Shown here one piece after another: positions 47,711 to 58,907 of a stretch of 64,000 nucleotides of DNA. Made by a program: the position numbers and the translations under genes. The notes under the pieces are model-generated. The model ran no database searches. It worked only from the letters and a program-made list of their open reading frames with translations, and was not told the origin of the DNA. This DNA comes from Prostheceraeus crozeri (taxonomy: Eukaryota > Platyhelminthes > Polycladida > Euryleptidae). Numbering within the stretch: position 1 is the stretch's first letter; each line of letters begins with the position of its first letter. Location: the NCBI GenBank assembly GCA_907163375.1, contig CAJQUW010007913.1:238160-302159 (forward strand), in the 5' to 3' direction.

Positions 47711-47872
47711 TTAAAAAAGAATGACACGGTCAAGGAAAAAGGTCTAATTTCTGGACTATATATTCGACTGTCTCTTTTATGAGTCATTCCTTTATCGGAC
47801 TCATAAAAGAGACAGTCGAATATATAGTTCAGAAATAAGACCTTATTTATTGACCGTGTCACTCTTTTTTAA
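47711..47872. repeat. Fold-back element with 74-bp arms
   Basis: Arms 47711-47784 and 47799-47872 are near-perfect inverted copies (ACTCATAAAAGAGACAGTCG) around a 14-base loop. TATATA sequence lies on both sides. Such short perfect stems can be processed to small RNAs, but nothing here shows that this happens. Confidence 0.85.
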
Positions 47873-47889
47873 GAACATATATATATATG

Positions 47890-49264
47890 TGTGTCTGTGT
47901 GCTAATTCACTTGCTCCTATCATGATATCACTTCATCTGGCTCTTGTTTTTGTCCTTTCATCATTTTATCATTCTCCAGACATCGTTTCGGACTTTCATC
48001 GCAAATGATCATTGTTTAGTAGACAAAAGTGGTGGAAAGTTTTATCTGTCATTTCACTTTGATCACTCACTGCCATCATTCCCTTCACATCAGTCGCTAA
48101 TAGTACAGTACACTAATTGTATATATTTTAATCTCCCATGTTTGCGCCGAACTTGGGAAATAAACTTTTTGAGTCTTGAGTTTTGTGAGAGAGAGGGAGA
48201 GATCCGCGCTGTGCCATCTTACTCACTCGTCATTTATGTACAAACGCTCTGAATCATGACAAACAAACAGACTTTGCTTCAAGACCCTGGTAACCTCAAA
48301 TCAGCTTGACAATCACAATGGGATGCTATAGAACCTACGGTGTCTGACTGATCACGTGCTAGAAAAGGGCGATGGATTCAATCTTCAAAATAAATATGAT
48401 AAAATTAGTCATCATAAATATTCGTCGCAATCAGCAGTATTGAAGCAGCCTATTCTTGGAAATTGTAGGCTAATTGCGAGCTGTTTCACTGAATGGTAGC
48501 ACCATGATCTAAATTTAATGGTGAAACACATTGCACTTTAACAAGAATTGACAAGGTTTGTTAGTAGATAATCCACAAGAATCAGATTTCATCTTGTGCT
48601 AGCCGTTAACAGCGTTAGCAGACCAGAAAAAATTTTGTAACCAAGGATGAGGTGCTATGAATTACTTCTCTTCATTTCTGCATTTAAACATACGTTTGTA
48701 GATCTCAATTACTGAAGTCTCCATTAACTGTATAATTTTCAAACTGGTTTTACAATTTCATTTTGGCACTTTTTTGCGAATAATATGAAGCCACGAATCT
48801 GAGATGTAAAAAAGAGCAAGCTAGTTCTAATCATAAATTTATAGTCAATTAAGCATGCCCCGCCATCCTATCCTTTAAAGGTGCTTAATGAAAGCTTGAA
48901 AAAAGTAATTTAAATTTTTGAAATTGTCCTAAACTTGAGAAAAACAATCATTTTCTAAGTACTGTTGACTATTGTCTAACACAATCGAACGATATGCTAC
49001 ATGGCTTCAGATGATTTTCCATTTTTCGCAATCACTCATAGTTTTACAATCATTACTTCCGTAGTCCAATCAGCTTAGACAGGATGAAAGTTGCATATAT
49101 AAATCTTTCGTCTTCCTACAGATTTAAGCTCATGTGGACCTCAACACTCGACTCACAACCCTGCTTGCCACATTTCAATCACAGAATTGAAATAAAATCG
49201 AAGGACACCTGTAAAGTCGCCGACAAAATAAACACAGACGGATCTAGCTACTACAAAATTTTGA
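47890..49264. other. Unassigned sequence
   Basis: No supported feature. The open frame at 47944-48252 has no motif. Confidence 0.35.
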
Positions 49265-49440
49265 TCATGATGGCACAGTTGATAGAGAGACTACCAGGTC
49301 ATCCCCAGGTCGGTGGTTCAAAGTTACTGAATGACGGAGTCACATTAGTCGACTGTCTTGATAGGATCATACATAAATAGCTATTTTCTTGAGAGAGGAA
49401 ACCTTTTCTCCCGTAGCTATGGTGTACAGCCCGAGCGTGG
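49265..49440 (+). mobile_element. Probable tRNA-derived SINE
   Basis: An A-box-like TGGCACAGTTGATAGAGAG at 49271 and B-box-like GGTCGGTGGTTCAAAGT about 30 bases later form a tRNA-like head. The open frame through it (MMAQLIERLPGHPQVGG) is a typical by-product of such heads. The boundaries are approximate. Confidence 0.5.
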
Positions 49441-49487
49441 AGAGTGATGGATAATTTAGCTAAGGGTAGAAACGTATATTTCCTCTC

Positions 49488-49770
49488 GATAAAGTATGCC
49501 AGATTATTACATAGTTGTAGAATCGTAGTTCAGAATCCCTTCTATATTTGATAAAATTTGTTCCCGGGGAAAATCTTGGTAGACAGGGATTCTATCGCGG
49601 ATATCTATGGTCATAATAATCTGGTATACTTTATAACGGATGGATCATCGCAACAAGATTCTCTGAAAAAGCTCGTGAAATTATTTGATATATCCCTCGG
49701 GCTAAAGCCCTCGGGATTCATCAAATAATTTCCCTCGGAGAATCGCATAGCCATCCTCTATCCATTACAA
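49488..49770. repeat. Cluster of inverted repeats
   Basis: Two nested dyads: GATAAAGTATGCCAGATTATTA (49488 onward) repeats inverted at about 49612-49636, and 49636-49770 folds back on itself around CCCTCGGGCTAAAGCCCTCGGG with AAATTATTTGAT in both arms. Confidence 0.72.
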
Positions 49771-50373
49771 AGAATGTAGGTATTTATTTCGTGATTTATA
49801 GATGTATATTGTTCAATATAAAATTGATGGTTGCGTCGCGAAGTCTGTGAATGAGTAAGTCAAAGGACTATATTGATGGGGTCGTGTCATAACAGCGAAT
49901 CTCAAAATAGCGAATCGCAAAGTAGTGAAAACGTATTGCATAATCTTAAGAAATCCTCGAGAAAGTATATTTGCTTGATTAGTAGATAACTTATATAGCC
50001 ATATCATCACTATCGTCTATGTCCATACCGGTATCTCTTTACAAAAACAGAATCATTGTGAAAAGGAAACCGATAGGTCTTAGGAAATTGTTGCCATGTG
50101 AATTAAGGGTTGCATTGTTCTATACCCTAGCATCTTTTACATGGAGAAATGTCCCAACAATAAACAATGAAATAAAACGAACAGTTGCTTCATTTTTGAT
50201 ATTCATCAAATTCATTTTCCAAACAAATCGAATAACCAACATGCATTTTTTAAAAGTTTAACCATAATAACATTTGAAATAACTTGTTATATAATGTGAT
50301 TAATGCAATATATAAGAAGTAAGGAAAAATACGAAACTCATTTTAACAATGGCATATTTTAACGATAGAGCAA

Positions 50374-50682
50374 GTGAGAAGTCAAAAAGGAGGCATCAAC
50401 ATCATCAAAAATGGATTTAGATATCGTTGCACAAAGTCCACCAATACAAAAAAATATTGGAAATGTATCAAATGCCCTGCAATGTTGATAACCAAAGAAG
50501 AAGACATAGTTTCGGAAAAAGACCATTACCACGCAACCGACGTCATCGACAGTGTTGCTTATAAGATGAAAGCAATTACCTTTAATGAACTATATAAACA
50601 TAATTTCTCGAGGACTTCTTCAGATTATGCAATGCGTTTTCGCTATCTTGAGATTCGCTATTTTGAGATTTCGCTATCTTGA
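50374..50682 (+). CDS. FLYWCH-type zinc finger, MULE-derived
   Basis: Reads GGINIIKNGFRYRCTKS, KKYWKCIKCPAMLITK and DHYHAT. This is the FLYWCH pattern (Gly-rich start, Y/F, YWxC, C, then HxH), which stands at the N-terminus of many MULE transposases and some host regulators. The frame opens after a TAA at about 50346 without a clear ATG (GTG at 50374) and runs out into the terminal tandem repeat, where the last 25 residues are repeat-encoded. It is the surviving N-terminal piece of a transposase gene. Confidence 0.68.
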   Translation: MRSQKGGINIIKNGFRYRCTKSTNTKKYWKCIKCPAMLITKEEDIVSEKDHYHATDVIDSVAYKMKAITFNELYKHNFSRTSSDYAMRFRYLEIRYFEISLS

Positions 50683-50762
50683 GATTCGCTATTTTGAGAT
50701 TTCGCTATCTTGAGATTCGCTATTATGAGATTTCGCTATCTTGAGATTCGCTATTATGAGAC
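50639..50762 (+). repeat. Tandem repeat in the MULE-like right end
   Basis: About four copies of a 30-bp unit, itself two half-units (TTCGCTATCTTGAGA and TTCGCTATTTTGAGA). The left end carries an inverted, shorter version at 49890-49930. Confidence 0.88.
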
Positions 50763-50855
50763 TGAGCCATATCGATACCTTGGTAGTCTCTGGCTAATCA
50801 CAAGTTGTTTATAGACTTCTATGATTTTTCCTTTGTAGAAGTTTACATAGAAAAG

Positions 50856-51609
50856 TAATAGCCCGTGAGCTAGCGTGAAGTTGTGCAGGGAACGAGGTAG
50901 TGCATAAAACTTTCACATAGCATAGTACACCTCTAACCTACTGCAAAACTTCGCGTCTGCCGGATCAGATCATTTGCTTTTCAGAAATAGAGAGGATAAC
51001 ACAATCCTATGTATTTCCAATGGTAAAATTGTGACATTTAAGGTGTTGACTCCATTTTTTCGAATTTTTGCTCATAAAAGTTACACAAATTGGTATTTTG
51101 TTGAACTGGTTATTAAAGAAATCATTTACAGATCATGATCTTTCAAATGAGTTATCATTCAGTGACAGAGGATGAAGTAAAATGTACAAACAGACACTTT
51201 TCGTTAAAGTATATCAACAATTTTCCTGAAATTTCTATGTTAAAATTTGCAGTTACACCAACGAAAAGTGTCTGTTTGTACACTTTACTTCATCCTCTGT
51301 CATTGAATGATAACTCATTTGAAAGATCATAATCTGTAGATGATTTCTATAATAACCAGTTCAACAAAATACCAATTTGTGTAACTTTTATGAGCAAAAA
51401 TTCGAAAAAATGGAGTCAATACCTTAAATGTCACAATTTTACCATTGGAAATACATAGGATTGTGTTATCCTCTCTATTTCTGAAAAGCAAATGATCTGA
51501 TCCGGCAGACGCGAAGTTTTGCAGTAGGTTAGAGGTGTACTATGCTATGTGAAAGTTTTATGCACTACCTCGTTCCCTGCACAACTTCACGCTAGCTCCC
51601 GGACTATTA
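50856..51609. repeat. 754-bp near-perfect palindrome (fold-back element)
   Basis: Arms of about 350 bp (50856-51205 and 51260-51609) are inverted copies that differ at only a few percent of positions, around a loop of roughly 55 bp. Landmarks: GCTAGCGTGAAGTTGTGCAG, CGCGTCTGCCGGATCAGATC, ACGAAAAGTGTCTGTTTGTA. The ends resemble those of the element at 33954-34579. Confidence 0.9.
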
Positions 51610-52298
51610 ACTGCGGGAGGAAAGTTAGCTTTCTGATCCACTGGGACTGAAAAGTTGATTTTCCACTCGGCAGCTTGCATGAGAGAGATATCTTTTCACT
51701 TCCACACAAAATGAAAACAAGTTATTATCTGAATGAACGGAATTTCCCTAAATAGCTTTCTTTACCCCTTGACGGGCTATTTCACCGCTCAGTTAACAGA
51801 TCAATAATTAAGAAAGTAATTTCGTGAAGAAGCTAATCTGCCTCTCCGATGTCAGAATTAGTGGTTGAATTCACACACTGAGATTCTTCACTCAGGATTT
51901 AGCTGGGTACATGTCATGCAACCCGCCTGATGTATCTCACTGGCTCGCAGTCAAAGACAATAAGGTTGTGATTTGCATTTTCATAATCTGCCAAAACACT
52001 GTAGCAATAAAAGCGATGTCCTAATACCAGCTCAAGCGGTAATAGTGACAGTTCTCTCTCAAACTGATGCAAAAATTCTTCAGCATTGCAGTCATATAGA
52101 GAATGTCGATCTTTGCTCGTTAAGTCCTGAACGATGATGGACAGATTTCTCATGTTTTACTGAATTTCAAACGTAGGTTGAAAGCAGCTAGTTATCTATG
52201 AAATATTCTAGATATTTATACAATGCATTTACGTGTCGCTAAAATCATGTAAGCTCATTTCAATTATCACAATTTTGCAAACAATATAAATGACGCCG
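51610..52298. other. Unassigned sequence
   Basis: The minus-strand frame at 51914-52153 (VLGHRFYCYSVLADYENANH) is moderately protein-like but has no known motif, start context or splice signal that convinced me. Confidence 0.3.
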
Positions 52299-52302
52299 TT
52301 AA

Positions 52303-54001
52303 CTCATTCACTCCCACGCCTTTTTGACAATGTTGCTTCTCAGGATCCGGAGATTTTGCTATAATTTCAAAGTTTGATTACTTGCTCAATATTGACTCAA
52401 TAGAATTGACATTTTCACTCATTTAGGATAGTATCTCTGTTAACTACCATGCAAAATTTTGTAGCCCAACTCTTGTTAGATACTGAGTAATGTGGTTTTG
52501 AAAAATGGTATATTAAGGTCATTTTGAAAAATTTTGTAAAAATTAGCTAAAAACGGTTTTTTACTTCGATTTTGATATTTAAGTATTTGTTAATTATTTG
52601 TTCAATATCATTGATATTAATACTCATTTAAGATAACGGCTTTCGCAACTACCATGCAAAATTTGATAGCACAACTCTCCTTAGATACTGAGAAATATGG
52701 ATTTAGAAAATTGTATATTTTAGTCAATTTGATAAATCTTTCAATATATTATAAAACCATATTTTGATGTTGCGTACTAAATCAAAAAGATATAAATCAT
52801 GAACATTTCGTATATTTGTATTTTAGTTTATTGAGGCAGTAAACTAAAAATATTGTCAAATTCATGTGCTGAAATTCGTTTTAGTATGATAAGTCTTTGA
52901 AACAGGGATGTACACACAAAGTCACTTTGCAATTTGAACACATGTAAGTGCTCTCCCTGCGAATTTGCTTCGAACAAGTAGCGCGAAGATGGTCGTATAA
53001 AGGTCTCACTTAATGGAGGCGATCGTGGTTTTCCTGGCCTGATGCAACAAATGTATCATTGTCGTTGAGATGGAAAAAGGACAATATCGCTTGAAATCTA
53101 TTGCGTGGCATGATTGCCGGTGCAAAACTTTTGAGCTAGCAGTTCGGAAGTGGACCAGTAATCAGCCAAAGTAGGCTTTTTCACGACCATCATGTGAATC
53201 AGTATTGCAATAAACCCTCGAATTTCATTTAGGGTTACTGTTTTCCACAATTTGAAAAAGGAATTAGGTGTAGCATCTTGTTTGCGGTGAATTTGATCTG
53301 CAGCATAACGATTTGTTTCAGATTTGAAAAGACGACCAGGAGTCATGAATAAATAGAAAAAGTCTAGCGGAGACTTTGCTTCATCAGGGATATCAAATCC
53401 AGGATGTCCGATAAACGCAGGTATATCAGGGTATCCAGCTATCCCTCTATCCATTCTTCATGATCATCCACTCTTCTTCCTCTTAAACGTTGCGGCCTTT
53501 GTATAGGAGCAGGATCATCAGTTGTATCGTTTGCAATATCATCAGCTTCTTCATCGCTAGACGAATAGTCGTCTATATCCGACCCCTCAGCTTGTACCAG
53601 CTCGAGTATTTCTTCCACCGATAGTCGTCGTCTGGCCATAATTTTGTCACTGAAGTGATTGCCTGGTGTCTTATAGCTAGAATTTTAACTGCGACCGAGG
53701 AGTAATACTCAGTAGAAATGCAATGTCTTCGCCTGTGATTATATCGCATCGCTAAGATTGCTAAGCGTGAATTGTGTGCTCATTAATGTTTAATTTTAGC
53801 TTTGTAGACAGATCAGAGACAGATAGATATGACATCAGTATGAAATTGAATGAAGAATGACACTCTGAAGCCTTATCAGCTGCAAAGATTAAATGAATAT
53901 TGAATCAAAGTGATAGATAGGTAAAAACGTGTATACACGTCCATGGGAGTCAAGCGGTGTTGTCACGTTGACGTGTATACACGTCCATGGGAGTGAATGA
54001 G
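52303..54001 (-). mobile_element. Internally deleted piggyBac element
   Basis: Flanked by TTAA on both sides (52299-52302 and 54002-54005). Inverted ends read CTCATTCACTCCCA. At the transposase-proximal end, CGTGTATACACGTCCATGGG occurs twice about 45 bases apart. A roughly 180-bp direct duplication (ACTACCATGCAAAATTT) lies at 52440-52740. At 1699 bp it is too short for a full transposase. Confidence 0.88.
52881..53639 (-). pseudogene. piggyBac transposase lacking its catalytic core
   Basis: Minus-strand gene starting at 53639 (MARRRLSVEEILELVQ). The acidic N-terminus and dimer/insertion region follow (GFIAILIHMMVVKKPTLADY), with a frame change near 53455 and another near 53115, after which IMPRNRFQAILSFFHL and RPLYDH are still readable with one stop. 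It then jumps directly to a C-terminal cysteine domain (MCSNCKVTLCVHPCF) ending near 52881. The whole DDD core is missing. The remaining ends of the protein match piggyBac architecture, so this is a deletion derivative, not an unrelated gene. Confidence 0.82.
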
Positions 54002-54095
54002 TTAAATCAGCATTCGGTGAACAGTACTTCCTCTGCACTTTGCAACTCTACAAGAACATTATCACTTCTTGCTGTACAGGTTTTTGATTATTTGT

Positions 54096-54237
54096 ATTTA
54101 GTGATAGTTATCGCACTGAGGCCTAGAGCGCGATAACTATTGCTTGACAGTGCTACGGAGACGAATTGCACGGTTTCAGCACACTGTCATACAGGACGTT
54201 GCCGATGAAACGCTAAGTTAACGCATTCCTTCATGAA
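54096..54237 (-). repeat. Dispersed repeat pair, copy 2
   Basis: Inverted match of 31746-31866. It also contains a GATAGTTATCGC...GCGATAACTAT dyad, so part of it can fold. Confidence 0.6.
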
Positions 54238-57200
54238 ACGAGGCTACGTAAATCAGACCGAGTGCTACAAAAGAACTTTTTGTACAGGGAGGAGTGGAAT
54301 AAATAATTAATTTCTAAATTACTGAACAATAAAGTGAAAATCCATCGACGCACACTTGAGTAGCTTTGAATTGTAGAATTAAAATGTACTTGATTTAAAA
54401 AACATAGAATATTGCTTCGCCGATCAGGCCGCTTCAGTTAAAACACACAATCTAGCACTAGCTTACAGGGTGAAAATTTTCGCTACAATTTTTTTAATGC
54501 CCGTCCAATCATTGTTAATTGTTATACTAAAACTAATGATTCATTCATGGAAATTCAGTGATGTGGGAAGCATTTACAGGAGTTCTTTTAAAGAGAAGGT
54601 ATATTGTTGAGGCAATTTATTCATCAAGACTGACGATGGGCTTTTGAATATTGGAAATATCTTGAACAAATATTTTTTTGATTTTCATTAGATCTGCATA
54701 ATTCATAATACATAATTACTACATAATTTTACATATACTGTAAAAATTTATATTCATTGACCTAGCTTACGAAACGAAAAGTTTCGTTACAGATTTTTTG
54801 GCTGCCCGTCTAACTTCCAAGTGTTGTCGTCTGAACATTCCATTAGGAAGCTGTTAATTTACTTGATATCCGTTAGTTGTTACGCTGACGTATTGAGTCA
54901 AATTGATCATTTATGTTGCTTAATACTCCTTTGCCGAATGTCTACGCTACGACATATGAAGTTTAACGATATGCAACCGTTAATTAACAGCTACAGTATA
55001 AAGAGTCTATGTAGATACAAATTGAAGAGTCATGAGATACAAAAATTGTAAAAAATGCACGGTGCTATCGAGTGACCAAAAGTTGTTATTCTTCCAGACC
55101 TTGACAGTCCTAATATTAATGCAAATACTGACGACCATGGTGTTAATTAATACTGTGAATAATACATAAACCCTAAGCATTGAATTATTTCAAGATTATC
55201 TCTTCACGTCTGTCTTTGAAAGTAATCCAACTAGATTGAGTGATGAATGCAATTGTGTTGACGACCAGTCTCGAAGATACATAATGGGCTTGAACTATGT
55301 CTGGCATGCACTTAAGTCCCATAATAACTTTCGGAATTTTATCCTTCTAAGATAATTAAATTGCACATTGAATTGACATTTGGTCGGAAATTCATTCCAA
55401 GCAGTTGCGTACTATTCATGACTTTAATTTGGAAATCAACTGCAGATTGTGTAAATCACTATTCTTATACCATTATTCCCGAAGGAATTGTCTTTGACGC
55501 AAAAGTAGACTTGGCCTGAACTTTTGCCTAGGTCCTTACAATATTGTTTGTTATACTGTCATGATTAATTTCATGAATATCTGACATTTGATCTATAAAT
55601 TTGCGACTTTGAACTAGATTTTGTCATAGGCTTTACAAACTCTATGCGCAATTTAGTTAGTAGCAATTTCTTTTGTGAATTCATATTTTGTCTTTTGTAT
55701 TTTTATGCGAGAATTGTAATCAAATTCTATAATTTATGCTCGCGAGATTATATAATTTTATCGCACGATCTTTTCTTCCTGATTGCAAGATGCTTGTACT
55801 AAAAGTTACTTATGTGCATAAAAAGAGTGATAATTAAAAGGAACATAACTAACATATGCGCGTTTGGAATATGGAACATTTTCCTTCAAAGCAACTATTT
55901 CAATGTATCTGTGAAGAAGCATATTACAGCTCTAATTAACTTAAAATTTGACGAAAAAGGGCAATGCCCAACAGAATTCAAATGATTACTAAAAGAAGCA
56001 AAAAGTTATTTAATTGTGCCATTACCAAACATTGTATAAAGTAGCATTTACAAACGTAGACTTGAATTTTCAATATATTCAGACACCATTCGATGTCTAT
56101 GATATATTAGATAACTCTGCATGATATTATAATTCACAAGCTCCTCTCGATTAAATGAAATCTTTTTTAAAAGGCCATCACACAGAACGTTTTCATAAAA
56201 TGGCGCATTTCAGATCTTTTAAGTGCTTTTCAAAATAGCTTTTAAATTTAAATAGGAATGCGCAGGTCAGGCGACTTGGCTTCAAAAGGGACACAGCAAA
56301 AAATGCGACAATGGCGAAATCTCGCTCTCCCGCATGGGTAGAGCTAAGACAAGGGTGAAATTATCTGCCCTATAGCACGAATAAAGCATTCAAAGTTGAA
56401 TCCAAGCGGATTTTGGACAAAGTCATTCTACAAATCATTAGATTAGTTTTGAGTAGCAATCAGTACTATATGATTTTTCTATTGTGGATTTTATAAACAT
56501 GTATATTGAGTTGACATTTCTTGAAATGAGACTGATTCAACCCACATTGCTTGAATTGGAAGCAATGGAAGCAGTATGAAATTTCGTTCTAATTTGAAGA
56601 GGATTTCTTTCTATTCGATAAATTGAGAATTTTTTCGTCGTAACTTTCATGGATGCCACTGTAGAAGATCACATTAGAAGCACAATGTCATTTGCAGGCT
56701 CAGTATTTCATGTTGAAGACCCGTTGCACGTTTCATGACATCTATGAAGATTAACCGATTTATTATGTGAGAAGATTGTTTAATAAGATTATTTGATGAA
56801 TAATTACTTAACAATTCTAATCTTGATTTAGACAGAAAAGGGCATGAAAAGAAATAGGTCACTGTTTGCGTGAAGTACCTAGATTTAGAGTGCCAAGTCA
56901 TCTTATGTCGAAATGAAGCGTTTTCCGAGTTCGTAAGTCAATCAAGATACTATCATCAATGTGTCAGACTAAAATGGAGTCAGTGGTGATGTAAATAGTT
57001 TTGCATTAGCAGGATGTTTACTGAAAATGCAAATTGAAAGACCTGCATGGTAGAAAATTGCATCTATTTCTTAAGAAATTGATTCGTATTTCAAGGTTAA
57101 ATTGATTGAATACGGCGACTTATCATTTGAAATCAACGCTTTTCAGCGTTAGAGCCAATGTCAATGTTGTTTTTACAAGAACCTTTTGAAAATTGAATTT

Positions 57201-57259
57201 TGAATGACGTCTGCTTGTTTAAAACAGCGAGGAAAGCATAATATGGAGCATATATTACC
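54238..57259. other. Unassigned AT-rich sequence
   Basis: A partial direct repeat (AGCTTAC, CGTTACA, TGCCCGTC) links 54460-54520 with 54766-54820. No gene, RNA or element ends were found in the rest. Confidence 0.35.
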
Positions 57260-57267
57260 GTATTGAT

Positions 57268-57871
57268 CACAGAATTAAATATTTTGTTTATCTGCTTCGG
57301 TTTGCTAGAAGTGTGATTAATACGAAACTGACGGCACATAGAGGAACCTATTAAGTGGGCAAAAAGGAATTCCTAATACCTTACAGAGATAGGAAAAAAA
57401 TCGTGCGTCGCTTGCGGATTAATGTGAGTTCCAGCAAAGTGCTTCGATTGCCAAAATTCCTTCAGATTCGAAGACTTCAGATTATTGTCCACACGTTTTC
57501 TCCATAATGTTCACCCTTCCGATCATTATTAAAGAAAGTAGCAGGCGTACGAAAATTAGTTCACTTGAGGATTTCACATTATCTCCTCGGCATTGCTCAC
57601 TGTATAGTGCATACATTGAATCGAAGCCAAGACAGGGATGTGTTTTGGTGTGTGCGAAGTGATACCACAGCACGCATGCCTCTCTCACTGGCTCTGGTGT
57701 ACTCTGTTGATAGCTTATTGTTTGCCATTTCCAATAGCAAGCGATACACGAATTATCCATTCGAGAAGGAGCAAGTAGTCAATTATGTGATGTGCCATTT
57801 GGATATTAAGGTTGCATACAATTCTTTCTTTCTAGGAAACCGAAGCGCGCGCAGATGAATCTAATTCTGTG
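57268..57871 (-). mobile_element. hAT-type MITE, copy B (terminal repeat CACAGAATTA)
   Basis: Inverted copy of the element at 2978-3479, 604 bp long. A perfect 8-bp duplication GTATTGAT flanks it (57260-57267 and 57872-57879). The central part (about 57600-57720) has no counterpart in copy A, so copy A is probably a deletion derivative. The open frames across it on both strands are not conserved. Confidence 0.83.
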
Positions 57872-58022
57872 GTATTGATGCTTACAAACTTTCTTAGCAT
57901 CTTGACGACTACACAAAGATCTGTAACTTAACAGAATCAACTAATTTTTAAAACATTTTACTACTTAGCAAGAAATGAAAGCAGATTTCATTGAAAGCTG
58001 CTTAAATGACTAAGATCTAAGG

Positions 58023-58205
58023 ATGCCGAATCCAGCTTTGCTGGCAAACATCTACCACTATATTCATAGAGAGGCAGGTGTGCTTTCTGCAGCTCAAAAG
58101 AAGTCGACTGCAGGAGTAGTATCACAAGTTCTACTCGCGATTTGGCGTTGTGTTTCAATTCAAACTGCAACTGCTACTATGATTTCTACAATGCTTCCTA
58201 AATAG
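58023..58205 (+). pseudogene. Possible transposase helix-turn-helix fragment
   Basis: The frame LLANIYHYIHREAGVLSA and VSIQTATATMIS recalls the N-terminal helix-turn-helix of some IS630/Tc1-type transposases. The spacing is not normal and there is no catalytic domain. Weak call. Confidence 0.2.
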
Positions 58206-58505
58206 ATTGTCTAAGTGCGACTTGGTTATTTGGATTAATACATTTTTCAGTAGAAATAAGATGTTTTAACTTTATTTTCAGAAACAACTATCAAAATAAT
58301 GTGATTAATTAATGATAAAATATTGCATCCAAAAGGGTTTGGTGGTACATACTTGTACCACCCTACAATTCGACACAAAAAGCAGCTTGAGAATCCTTCC
58401 AATTGATTTCGGATATTGGGAAGTAAGAAATCTTGTTCACATCAGTTATTAGTAGTAAGCAAAACTCCACTTCTGGACCGCGCAAGATGGCGGCCATCGC
58501 TGCGT

Positions 58506-58677
58506 CCCCCCCCCTCTGGCACGGCAGAGTGTCGTGGTCGGCCGCCGTGGTGCTTCGTGTCTGAGTCCCCCCCCCCTCTGGAACGACAGAGGTTGTGGTC
58601 TGTCGTGGTGTGCCGGCCGGGTGGGTCCACGTTCACAACATGTTCGCTGACGTCCCCCCCCCTCTGCAACAACAGAG
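58506..58677 (+). repeat. Three poly-C hairpin units
   Basis: Each unit is a run of 8-10 C followed by CTCTG-N6-CAGAG (stems at 58514-58529, 58576-58591, 58662-58677). The loops differ, so the stem is better conserved than its sequence context. GC-rich surroundings (58480-58740). Confidence 0.8.
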
Positions 58678-58907
58678 TGTGAGACTCGGGTGCGTTGGTC
58701 CGACCGCCTGGTTGACGTGGGCGACCGTCTAGGTTGACGTGGGCGACCGCCAGGATTAGTCTTGAGGCTATAGTGTGTGATGTTTTTGGTGTGTAGCGCC
58801 CAAACGAAGCATCGGATGAGAAAACGGAGGCCAGATTCGGAATCTACGTGAAATTTTGGGTTAGGAAGGATGTTTCCAGCGAAATCGGAGAGAAAAAATT
58901 TTCGGCT

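Larger units (their letters stand above)
49879..50768 (+). mobile_element. MULE-like element with satellite-type ends
   Basis: The inverted ends read GGGTCGTGTCATAACAGCGA and GGCTCAGTCTCATAATAGCG, both continuing as AATCTCAA(A/G)ATAGCGAA. The flanking 9-mers ATATTGATG and ATATCGATA match at seven positions, in keeping with the 9-bp duplication of Mutator-like elements. A FLYWCH finger inside supports that class. No transposase core is present. Confidence 0.62.

Noticed and set aside
49084-49380. 98-residue open frame
   Set aside because: Its second half is the tRNA-like head of a SINE; the first half has no support.
57482-57858. Open frames on both strands near 57.6 kb
   Set aside because: They lie in the CACAGAATTA MITE and are not conserved in the other copy.
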